In this document: positions 45,415 to 54,700 of the stretch, piece after piece
How positions within the stretch are numbered: position 1 is the stretch's first letter
Layout of the letters: each line of letters begins with the position of its first letter
Origin: Palsa-892 sp963751615
GTDB taxonomy: Bacteria; Pseudomonadota; Alphaproteobacteria; Rhizobiales; Xanthobacteraceae
Direction of reading: 5' to 3'
Length of the DNA stretch: 64,000 nucleotides
Assembly: GCA_963751615.1 (NCBI GenBank)
Contig: CAVVVG010000006.1
Coordinates: forward strand, 558,001 to 622,000
Notes under the pieces: generated by a model
Told to the model about the DNA's origin: nothing
Databases searched by the model: none
What the model saw: only the letters and a program-made list of their open reading frames with translations
Made by a program: the position numbers and the translations under genes

Positions 45415-46452
45415 ATGCGCCGCATCGCCGTGGCTTTAGCCGCCGCCATCGCCATTCAATCGCCCGTGGTGCATGCCGCCCCGGTACAGCCAAAGCAGAC
45501 GTCCGGCGTTTCCACTGAAGCCGTTTTGAAGTGGATCGGCGATTATCGATTCAAACCCGAACCCACGCGCGTGCCGCTCGTGATGCGTGCCCTCAGTCAA
45601 GGCGGCATACTGAAAGAGCCCGAAGCGGCGGCCGTTTATCTCGGATTCTTCGCAGGTGTTATCAGCGGCATGCCTGATCTCGCTGAAGAGGTAATTTCGA
45701 AAACCTTGCCCCTTCCGTTCGAGGATCAGTGGATCGTAATTCGCGGCATCGCCTACTCCGGACATTCCGACTGGAAAGGGTTGCTGCGGAAATTTGCAAT
45801 GCACATGCCTGGCCGCCAGGCGATGATCCATAAATTTCTTGAAGACAAGCTACCGACGCTCGATCAGCTTGCTCTCGGCCGCGATTTGAATTGGCAGGAG
45901 AAAGTAAAATTCTATTTCACCGGCAAGGACCCGGATGAAGGCAAGATCAAACTTGATCCGACTCCGGAACTCATCGACACACTTTGGGGTTTCTATTTCG
46001 CGACCGGTTCCTACCGTCCTGTGGTGCAGATCGTCGCGATGCTGCCCTGGACCAAGGAAGAAAACAGCGTAGATAAGCTCACGGTCGGTAGCATGGCGAA
46101 ATATACGCTCGCAACGAACGCCGCGCGCGACGCCGAATTATTACAGATGCTACGCTGGCAACTGAAACAGATGAAGGAAGAAGACAGGCCCATACTTGCG
46201 GAGGTCATCGACGCCGCCGAAACCGTCGATACCGTGAAACTCCGCAAGATGGCGCTTGCTTCAATTGAGGACCTCAAGACGAAAGGCCCCGGTTACAAGC
46301 GCAATGTGTCGACCTGGGGCCAGGTTGGCCAGGCCGCGATTGGCTTGGGCTGCATCGCGGCAGCGGCCGTCGGAACAATCGCGCTCGGCCTCCCCTGCGT
46401 GATTGGTGGCGCGGTTTCGACAGCGGCGATCAACGCCTGGGCACGGCAGTAA
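45415..46452 (+). CDS. Exported hypothetical protein
   Basis: 345 residues that I do not recognise. The signal peptide (MRRIAVALAAAIAIQSPVVHA) is cleaved near AAPVQ. The mature part is helical, repeat-like in places (AVYLGFFAGVISGMPDLAEE, LPTLDQLALGRDLNWQEKVK), and the C-terminus holds a hydrophobic glycine/alanine-rich segment (IGLGCIAAAAVGTIALGLP), possibly a membrane anchor. GGGAGGGG precedes ATG 45415. The role is unknown. Confidence 0.68.
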   Translation: MRRIAVALAAAIAIQSPVVHAAPVQPKQTSGVSTEAVLKWIGDYRFKPEPTRVPLVMRALSQGGILKEPEAAAVYLGFFAGVISGMPDLAEEVISKTLPLPFEDQWIVIRGIAYSGHSDWKGLLRKFAMHMPGRQAMIHKFLEDKLPTLDQLALGRDLNWQEKVKFYFTGKDPDEGKIKLDPTPELIDTLWGFYFATGSYRPVVQIVAMLPWTKEENSVDKLTVGSMAKYTLATNAARDAELLQMLRWQLKQMKEEDRPILAEVIDAAETVDTVKLRKMALASIEDLKTKGPGYKRNVSTWGQVGQAAIGLGCIAAAAVGTIALGLPCVIGGAVSTAAINAWARQ

Positions 46453-46593
46453 TCAATCGCGCTGCGAAAACGATCAAAGATTGATCGGTGTTCAGTATTC
46501 CAAGGGAAAACATAAAGAGTGAGCTGCCATTTTGCTTTAGTCGATTCCCTCAAGCTATCCGCCGGCACGGCCCTACTTAAATGTCGTAAGAAT

Positions 46594-48126
46594 TTAGAGT
46601 GGCAAATTATCGTGCTTCTTGCTCGGCCGCTCGACATGCTTTGTCCTTAGCATCGCAAGTGCGCGGGCGATACGGACGCGCGTCTCATGCGGCTCGATCA
46701 CATCGTCGATATAGCCGCGCTCGGCGGCGATAAATGGCGAGAGAAATCTCTCCTCATATTCCTTTGTGCGCGCGGCGATTTTGTCTTTGTCGCCAAGATC
46801 GGAACGAAAAATGATCTCCACCGCACCCTTTGCGCCCATTACGGCGATCTGAGCCGAGGGCCAAGCATAATTCACGTCACCGCCAATATGTTTCGACGCC
46901 ATCACATCGTAAGCGCCGCCATAGGCCTTGCGCGTAATCACCGTCACAAGCGGAACGGTTGCCTGCGAATAGGCGAATAAAAGCTTTGCGCCGTGCTTGA
47001 TCAGGCCACCATATTCCTGCGCAGTTCCCGGCAAAAAGCCAGGCACATCCACAAAGGTAATGATTGGAATGTCGAACGCATCGCAGAAGCGCACGAAGCG
47101 TGCAGCCTTTCGCGAGGCATCGCTATCCAGCACACCCGCGAGCACCATCGGTTGGTTCGCAACAAAACCGACCGTACGACCCCCGATGCGGCCCAAGCCA
47201 GTTACGATGTTTTTCGCATAGGTTTCGGAGATTTCGAAAAAATCTCCTTCGTCTGCAACCTTCACAATCAGCTCTTTAATGTCGTAAGGCTTGTTGGGAT
47301 TGTCAGGCACCAGCGTATCAAGTGACGGTTCAATCCGCTCGATATCGTCGGTTGAAGGCCATTCTGGCAACGGCCCTTCTGAGGATGCCGGCAGAAAATC
47401 GATCAGGCGCCTCATCTGTAACAGGCACTCAACGTCGTTCTCGAACGCACCGTCAGCCACGGAAGAGCGCGTCGTGTGAACGCGCGCGCCACCCAATTCC
47501 TCCGCCGTGACGTTTTCATTAGTGACAGTCTTCACGACATCCGGGCCGGTGACAAACATATAGCTCGTATCCTTCACCATGAAGATAAAGTCGGTCATCG
47601 CCGGAGAATAAACATCGCCGCCCGCGCATGGACCCATGATGACGGAAATCTGCGGAATCACGCCAGACGCGATCACGTTCCGCTTGAACACTTCCCCGTA
47701 ACCGCCGAGAGCCGCGACGCCCTCCTGGATCCGTGCCCCGCCCGCATCGAACAGCCCGATGATCGGCGCGCGTGTCTTGAGCGCCATGTCCTGAATCTTG
47801 GTGATCTTTTGCGCATGCGTTTCCGATAGCGAACCACCGAACACCGTAAAATCCTTCGCGAATACGAAGACTTGCCGCCCATTCACCGTGCCCCAGCCGG
47901 TGACGACGCCATCGCCGGGGATTTTTGTCTTGTCCATGCCGAAGTCGGTGGCGCGGTGCTCGACGAATGTATCGAACTCTTCGAACGAGCCCTTGTCCAT
48001 GAGCAAGTCGATGCGCTCGCGCGCCGTGAGTTTACCGCGCTTGTGTTGCGCCTCGATACGGGCGTCGCCCCCACCTTTTTCCGCCTGCGCGCGGCGGTCT
48101 TCGAGCTTATCTAAAATATGCTTCAT
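46594..48126 (-). CDS. pccB: Propionyl-CoA carboxylase beta subunit
   Basis: 510-residue carboxyltransferase. PCC blocks: QHKRGKLTARERIDLLMD, GDGVVTGWGTVNGRQVFVFA, GPCAGGDVYSPAMTDF, and the C-terminal GGAYDVMASKHIGGDVNYAWP. It partners PccA to give methylmalonyl-CoA. The start is ATG 48126; the frame runs on past it to 48345, overlapping the divergent panE start, which is unlikely to be translated. Confidence 0.93.
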   Translation of the reverse strand: MKHILDKLEDRRAQAEKGGGDARIEAQHKRGKLTARERIDLLMDKGSFEEFDTFVEHRATDFGMDKTKIPGDGVVTGWGTVNGRQVFVFAKDFTVFGGSLSETHAQKITKIQDMALKTRAPIIGLFDAGGARIQEGVAALGGYGEVFKRNVIASGVIPQISVIMGPCAGGDVYSPAMTDFIFMVKDTSYMFVTGPDVVKTVTNENVTAEELGGARVHTTRSSVADGAFENDVECLLQMRRLIDFLPASSEGPLPEWPSTDDIERIEPSLDTLVPDNPNKPYDIKELIVKVADEGDFFEISETYAKNIVTGLGRIGGRTVGFVANQPMVLAGVLDSDASRKAARFVRFCDAFDIPIITFVDVPGFLPGTAQEYGGLIKHGAKLLFAYSQATVPLVTVITRKAYGGAYDVMASKHIGGDVNYAWPSAQIAVMGAKGAVEIIFRSDLGDKDKIAARTKEYEERFLSPFIAAERGYIDDVIEPHETRVRIARALAMLRTKHVERPSKKHDNLPL

Positions 48127-48233
48127 GCCCTGCCCCGTCTCGCGTAGCGGTATCCCGCCAGCATGGTACGATTCCGTCGCATTATATATACACATCGGAA
48201 GGCTGTATTCGAAAACAGGCTCCGGGGAAACGC

Positions 48234-49256
48234 ATGAAAATCTGCATTTACGGTGCCGGCGCGATCGGCGGTTACGTCGGCGTACTGCTAAAGCTCGCGG
48301 GCGCTGATGTATCCTTAATCGCGCGCGGACAGCATCTCGATGCAATCAAGAAGAACGGGGTCCGGCTGCACATCGGCGGCATAGAAAAATCGGCCAGGAT
48401 GACCGCCACTTCAGACCCGGCCGAGCTTGGACATCAGGACTACGTCATCGTTGCGATGAAGGCACATCAAGCCTGGGAAGTGGCTGAGCAGATGAAGCCG
48501 CTCCTCGGTCCAAACACCGCTGTTGTCACGGCCCAGAACGGATTGCCGTGGTGGTATTTCTATGGTTTCGAAGGCCAGTACGCGGATCGGCGGATCGAAA
48601 GCGTCGATCCCGGCGACCGGCAATGGAGCGTGATCAGGCCAGAGCGGGTTATCGGCTGCACTGTCTATCCGGCGGCTGAAGTTTCTTCACCCGGCGTCAT
48701 CAAGCATGTATCGGGCGATAAATTCGGCCTCGGCGAACCAATGCGAAAAGTCACTGAGCGCGTGCAGAAACTTTCCCAGTTATTCGAAAAATCCGGCCTG
48801 AAAGCGCCGATCCTGCCGGAAATCCGCAACGATATCTGGCTCAAGCTCTGGGGTAATCTCTGTTTCAATCCGATTTCGGCGTTGACGGGTGCAACTCTCG
48901 ACGTTGTCGCGACCAATCCCGGCACGCGGGCGTTGTCGCGCAACATGATGCTGGAGGCGGAGAAGATCGCGCGCCGTATCGGAGTGCATTTCCGTGTCGA
49001 CGTGGACCGGCGCATCGACGGCGCCGCGCGCGTCGGAGCGCACCGCACCTCGATGCTGCAGGACGTGGACAAGGGGCGTTCTATCGAACTCGATGCGATG
49101 CTAACCTCGGTACAGGAACTCGGCCGTCTCACCGAGGTCACGACCCCACACATTGATGCAGTACTCGCGCTCACGCAACAGATGGGCCGAGTCAAGGGGC
49201 TTTATCCAACATTTCCCGAAGACATACAAAATGAAGCGGAAAGCGCTGTCGACTGA
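48234..49256 (+). CDS. 2-dehydropantoate 2-reductase family protein
   Basis: 340 residues: Rossmann start IYGAGAIGGYVG, VAMKAHQ with a conserved Lys, the catalytic Lys in NDIWLKLWGNLCFNPI and the C-terminal SMLQDVDKGRSIELDAM. This is the PanE/ApbA fold. It is about 40 residues longer than classic PanE, with an insert near WYFYGFEGQYADRR. It may act in pantothenate synthesis with panC, or on another 2-oxo acid. Divergent from pccB. Confidence 0.85.
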   Translation: MKICIYGAGAIGGYVGVLLKLAGADVSLIARGQHLDAIKKNGVRLHIGGIEKSARMTATSDPAELGHQDYVIVAMKAHQAWEVAEQMKPLLGPNTAVVTAQNGLPWWYFYGFEGQYADRRIESVDPGDRQWSVIRPERVIGCTVYPAAEVSSPGVIKHVSGDKFGLGEPMRKVTERVQKLSQLFEKSGLKAPILPEIRNDIWLKLWGNLCFNPISALTGATLDVVATNPGTRALSRNMMLEAEKIARRIGVHFRVDVDRRIDGAARVGAHRTSMLQDVDKGRSIELDAMLTSVQELGRLTEVTTPHIDAVLALTQQMGRVKGLYPTFPEDIQNEAESAVD

Positions 49257-49263
49257 CGCGCTT

Positions 49264-50034
49264 TCACGAATTCGCGGACAGCGCCAGCAGACGCGCCGCT
49301 GCATCAAATTCTGCATATCGCACGCGCCGCCGCGCAGATGCTTCGAAATCTTCGCCCCATTGTTGAATATTCCAGTTCTCGTCCACATGGGCAGCGCGCC
49401 ATGCATCGTCCGTATTTAGCTTTCCATGCGCGAGCATGAGCGCGATCAGCGCCGAGCCAGCAAGCTGCGTCGCACTTGCGAGGGCCGCAAGCGCGAAGGG
49501 CGGTGAATATCGCTCGACATGTTTCCGGATCGCGATCAACGTGGATTCCGGCTGTGTCACGAAATTTATGCCCTCGGCGAGCCTAAACCGTGCGCCGAGT
49601 TCTTGATCGACCCATTGCACGATGGGATCCCAGTGTTTCGATTGCGCCAGGACTAAGCCCTCTGGTTCGACGGCTCGATAAAGCACATGATCTGAAGAAG
49701 CATAGCGAACGATTTCTTCGGCAATTTCACTTGCCTCTTCCGCCACGCGATCGATCGCGAGATTTACCAGCCGCGTCAGGGGCATTTTCGAAGGATCGAT
49801 ATTGCGCGTCTGTGCTTCCCATTCCACCGCAACATTTTTCGCAATTTCAAGAGGCAAAACAAGCGGTCTTTGTGCCGGCGTTTTCGCAATCTTGCCATCC
49901 AACAAAACCGCAAATTGATCTTCGGCTTCTCCGAGTCTTACTTCCTTGTAGAAACGCTTCGGCAAAGGCGGTCGCATCGCCCGCCTTGCGGCCTCCAATG
50001 GACTTGTCTTGTCGCTTCCCAGATCGCGGGTCAC
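49264..50034 (-). CDS. ATP12-type F1-ATPase assembly chaperone
   Basis: 257 residues. Blocks of the ATP12 family: KRFYKEVRLGEAEDQFAVLLDG, TPAQRPLVLPLEIA, PLTRLVNLAIDRV and HWDPIVQWVDQEL. In mitochondria ATP12 keeps the F1 alpha subunit assembly-competent; bacterial homologues are found in alphaproteobacteria. GTG 50034 follows GGAGGAG by 4-6 bases and lies one base after the stop of the rluC-like gene, so the two are coupled. An ATG at 50052 gives six more residues. Confidence 0.88.
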   Translation of the reverse strand: MTRDLGSDKTSPLEAARRAMRPPLPKRFYKEVRLGEAEDQFAVLLDGKIAKTPAQRPLVLPLEIAKNVAVEWEAQTRNIDPSKMPLTRLVNLAIDRVAEEASEIAEEIVRYASSDHVLYRAVEPEGLVLAQSKHWDPIVQWVDQELGARFRLAEGINFVTQPESTLIAIRKHVERYSPPFALAALASATQLAGSALIALMLAHGKLNTDDAWRAAHVDENWNIQQWGEDFEASARRRVRYAEFDAAARLLALSANS

Positions 50035-50035
50035 G

Positions 50036-51065
50036 CTACTCCTCCGGAGCATTCACAATCGGATCGTATTGTTTTGCATCGAACCCAAGCAAATTCCATG
50101 ATTGTTGCATATGCGGCGGCAATGGCGCAGTCACATCGATAGTACCCTTGCCGCTCGGGTGTGGAATTACCAGCCGCCGCGCGAGAAGATGCAACTTCTT
50201 CTGGATTCCGCCGGGCAACGCCCAGTTTTCTTTATCAAAGTATTTCGGGTCGCCAATGATCGGATGGCCAATGTGGTCACAATGCGCGCGGAGCTGATGC
50301 GTGCGACCGGTCACCGGCTTCAGCGACAGCCAGGAAAGCATCTGTGCCGCCTGCTCGACGACCGCATAATAGGTCACAGCATGAACGGCGTGCTTCTCTC
50401 CATGGTCGGCGATGCGCATGAGCTCGCCTTCCGGCCCACCACCTTTGGCGAGATAGGTCGAAATCCGACCCTGCTTCACTTTCGGCACACCTGCGACCAG
50501 CGCCCAGTATATTTTCCGAGCGGAGCGAGAACGAAATGTCTTGGCTAAAGCGGAAGCTGCAAGACGCGTCTTTGCGATCAGGAGCACGCCTGATGTATCC
50601 TTGTCGAGTTCGATGGACAAGCCGGGGCCGCTGACCGTCCTTGTCGCGCAATGCATCAAGCATACCGTCCACATGGCGGACCATGCGCGAACCACCCTGC
50701 ACCGCAAGGCCCATTGGCTTATTTAACACGAGCACATCTCGATCCTCGTAAAGCGTGATGGATTTTAAAAACACGGCATCGTCGCCTTTATAGCCACCGC
50801 TCTTTTTCAGCGAAATCAATTCAGCCGATAAACTGATTAACGACGATTTTGAGCCGACCTTTTTATCAATTGGCGGCACGCGCACGCGCTGCCCCGGCTC
50901 AAGGCGTGTATTCGCCTTGGCACGCGCCCCGTCGACCCGCACCTGCCCTGTCCGCAAGAGTTTCTGCAAATGCCCGAAAGGCAACGCCGGATAATGCGTC
51001 TTGAACCAGCGGTCGAGACGCATATCCGCTTCATCGTCCTTGATCGTGCGCGTCTCAACAGCCAT
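50036..51065 (-). pseudogene. RluC/RluD-type pseudouridine synthase with a frameshift
   Basis: The first part (from 51065) has an S4 RNA-binding domain (MRLDRWFKTHYPALPFGHLQ) and the synthase start YEDRDVLVLNKPMGLAVQGG. The frame breaks exactly before the catalytic motif: the first frame reads PRLVHR then TRQG, the second reads LDKDTSGVLLIAKT with the catalytic Asp, and continues to GRTHQLRAHCDHIGHPIIGD. One extra base near 50609-50610 explains both. Length is 3n+1. With repair it would be an ordinary 340-residue 23S rRNA pseudouridine synthase. Such genes commonly lie beside rarA and ATP12 in this order. Confidence 0.85.
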
Positions 51066-51794
51066 CTTGTTTTCTTACTGTATTGTTCGGAAAGTCTCAA
51101 AGAAAGTGTTTACCTAAGTCGCACGCGTACTTCTTTCCAGCCCTTTCACGAAAGAAGTCTCTCGAGGCGAAATTTCTGCAGCGAGTTTTTGTCCATGACC
51201 GATCCACTGAATGCGAGGGCGGTAAGAGTCTCCTCGACCGTGCGTCATTTCAGATCACCGAAGTCGACTATATTGATGGCTTATCGCGACGCGCCGAGGC
51301 GTGTTCACTTCATTGGTTGATTTAATAATTCGATCGCTTGAGAAGCTGGATCGAGATTTTCAATATGAGACGCTGCGCGCGTCGAACTCGAAGTTCTTAA
51401 TGCAAATAGCGGGCGCACTTCATTGGGGGATTACTTCAGTCAATCTGATCGTAGCGGCGGGCGCAGGTTGAGGATCGCTCCGCGTTATGTGGCAATTCAC
51501 CACAATCGCTTAGTTCACCGCACTACAAGATCATTCTGGGCGCGCCCAACGGCGAGGCCCCGACGAAACACGCCCACAATAGCGGCGAAGGTGATCTAGC
51601 GCCGCGGAAGGTGCCCATATACCGCTGCTGCACTGAATTGAATCAGATAGTTGTCCACAGCAAAGGGTCTTGTGGACCGCGTTCAATTCGATTCGGGTTA
51701 CTTCAAAGAGCGGTTCGAATCAAAGAATTTTGTATGTGTCACTTGTATATACGTCATTCCGGGGTGGGTGGGTCAGATGCCAGGGGACCAAAGG
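51066..51794. other. Intergenic region upstream of the autotransporter
   Basis: About 730 bases. No convincing gene. It holds the 11-base word CACTTCATTGG twice (about 51307 and 51417), and CGTCATTCCGGGG at about 51753, a fragment resembling repetitive extragenic palindromes known from Bradyrhizobium relatives. It should contain the autotransporter promoter, which I could not identify. Confidence 0.45.
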
Positions 51795-54700
51795 ATGATT
51801 TTACGGAGGCGAGAGCCTCCGTACAGTTCCTGTTGCGCCTCATTACCTGCCGCATGTTGTTTTGTGTTTACAAATGCCGCGCGGCGTTTCCTGCTTGGGA
51901 CAATTACTATCGCGTTGGGGTTAGCGGGGGTCGTCAGCAGCAATGCGGCCTCCTTGCAATGGGACGCCAATGGTGCTGCTGCGGGCACCGGTGGTACGGG
52001 CACGTGGAACACTACCACGGCGCTGTGGTTCAATGGCATTAGCTTCCAGATCTGGAACAATGCCACCCTTGATGATGCCGTCTTCGGGGGAACCGCCGGC
52101 ACGGTGACCCTCGGCGTTCCGATTACCGCACATAATTTAGACTTCAATACTAGCGGCTATATCGTGACCGGCAGTACGCTGACCCTGGGCGGTGTCAGCC
52201 CCACCATCGGCGTGGTTTCCGCCGGCACGGCGACTCTTGGTTCCATCATCGCTGGGGCGGCCGGTCTCACCCAGGCCGGTCCCGGTACGCTCATTCTTAC
52301 CGGCGCCAATACCTACACCGGCGGCACAACGATCAGCGCCGGAACGCTGCAGATCGGCAATGGCGGTGCCACCGGTAGCGTCGTCGGCAACATCGTCGAC
52401 AACGCGGCGCTGGTATTCAACCGCAATAATGCGCTGACTTATGGCGGTGTGATCAGCGGCACCGGCTCGCTCACTCAGGCCGGTACCGGAACTACGACTC
52501 TCACCGGCGCCAATACCTACACCGGCGGCACAACAATCAGCGCCGGAACGTTGCAGATCGGCAATGGCGGCGCCACCGGTAGCATTGTCGGCAACATCGT
52601 CGACAACGCGACGTTGGCATTTAATCTCAGCAGTGCGCTGACCTATGGCGGTGTGATCAGCGGCACCGGCGCACTCACCAAGGCCGGTACCGGAACTACG
52701 ATTCTCACCGGCGACAATACCTACACCGGTAACACGACGATCAGTGCCGGAACGTTGCAGATCGGCAATGGCGGCGTCACCGGTAGCGTCGCCGGCAACA
52801 TCATCGACAACGCGGCGCTGGTGTTCAACCGCAGCGACACCCTGACCTATGGCGGCGTCGTCAGCGGCACCGGCGCACTCACCCAGGCCGGTACCGGAAC
52901 TACGATTCTCACCGGCGCCAATACCTACACCGGCGGCACAACAATCAGCGCCGGAACGCTGCAGATCGGCAATGGCGGTGCCACCGGTAGCGTCGCCGGC
53001 AACATCGTCGACAACGCGGCGCTGGTATTCAACCGCAATAATGCGCTGACTTATGCCGGTGTGATCAGCGGCACCGGCTCGCTCACTCAGGCCGGTACCG
53101 GAACTACGACTCTCACCGGCGCCAATACCTACACCGGCGGCACAACAATCAGCGCCGGGACGTTGCAGATCGGCAATGGCGGTGCCACCGGTAGCGTCGC
53201 CGGCGACATCGTCGACAACGCGGCGCTGGTATTCAACCGCAATAATGCGCTGACTTATGGCGGTGTGATCAGCGGCACCGGCGCACTCACCAAGGCCGGT
53301 ACCGGAACTACGATTCTCACCGGCGCCAATACCTACACCGGCGGCACAACAATCAGCGCCGGAACGCTGCAGATCGGCAATGGCGGTGCCACCGGTAGCA
53401 TTGTCGGCAACATCGTCGACAACGCGACGTTGGCATTTAATCTCAGCAGTGCGCTGACCTATGGCGGTGTGATCAGCGGCACCGGCGCACTCACCAAGGC
53501 CGGTACCGGAACTACGATTCTCACCGGCGACAATACCTACACCGGTAACACGACGATCAGCGCCGGAACGCTGCAGATCGGCAATGGCGGCGCCACCGGT
53601 AGCGTCGCCGGCAACATCATCGACAACGCGGCGCTGGTGTTCAACCGCAGCGACACCCTGACCTATGGCGGCGTCGTCAGCGGCACCGGCGCACTCACCC
53701 AGGCCGGTACCGGAACTACGATTCTCACCGGCGCCAATACCTACACCGGCGGCACAACAATCAGCGCCGGAACGCTGCAGATCGGCAATGGCGGTGCCAC
53801 CGGTAGCGTCGCCGGCAACATCGTCGACAACGCGGCGCTGGTATTCAACCGCAATAATGCGCTGACTTATGCCGGTGTGATCAGCGGCACCGGCTCGCTC
53901 ACCCAGGCCGGTACCGGAACTACGATTCTCACCGGCGCCAATACCTACACCGGCGGCACAACAATCAGCGCCGGAACGCTGCAGATCGGCAATGGCGGTG
54001 CCACTGGTAGTATTGTCGGCAACATTGTCGACAACGCGACGCTGGCATTTAACCTCAGCAGTGCGCTGACCTATGGCGGTGTGATCAGCGGCACCGGCGC
54101 ACTCACCAAGGCCGGTACCGGAACTACGATTCTCACCGGCGCCAATACCTACACCGGCGGCACGACGATCAGCGCCGGGACGTTGCAGATCGGCAATGGC
54201 GGCGCCACCGGTAGCATTGTCGGCAACATCATCGACAACGCGACGTTGGCATTTAACCTCAGCAGTGCGCTGACCTATGGCGGTGTGATCAGCGGCACCG
54301 GCGCACTCACTCAGGCCGGTACTGCTACGCTGACGCTGACGGGTAACAACACTTACACCGGTAACACAACAATCAGCGCCGGAACGCTGCAGATCGGCAA
54401 TGGCGGCGTCACCGGTAGTGTCGCCGGCAACATCATCGACAACGCGGCGCTGGTGTTCAACCGCAGCGACACCCTGACCTATGGCGGCGTCGTCAGCGGC
54501 ACCGGCTCGCTCACCCAGGCCGGTACCGGAACTACGATTCTCACCGGCGCCAATACCTACACCGGCGGCACAACAATCAGCGCCGGAACGCTGCAGATCG
54601 GCAATGGCGGTGCCACCGGTAGTGTCGCCGGCAACATCGTCGACAACGCGGCGCTGGTATTCAACCGCAATAATGCGCTGACTTATGCCGGTGTGATCAG

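Noticed and set aside
51710..51730. tRNA T-loop-like GGTTCGAATC
   Set aside because: Flanking bases do not pair as a T stem and no acceptor or anticodon arm can be drawn.
51611..52042. 143-codon frame overlapping the autotransporter start
   Set aside because: It shares DNA with the signal and first passenger strands, which match autotransporters in the other frame.
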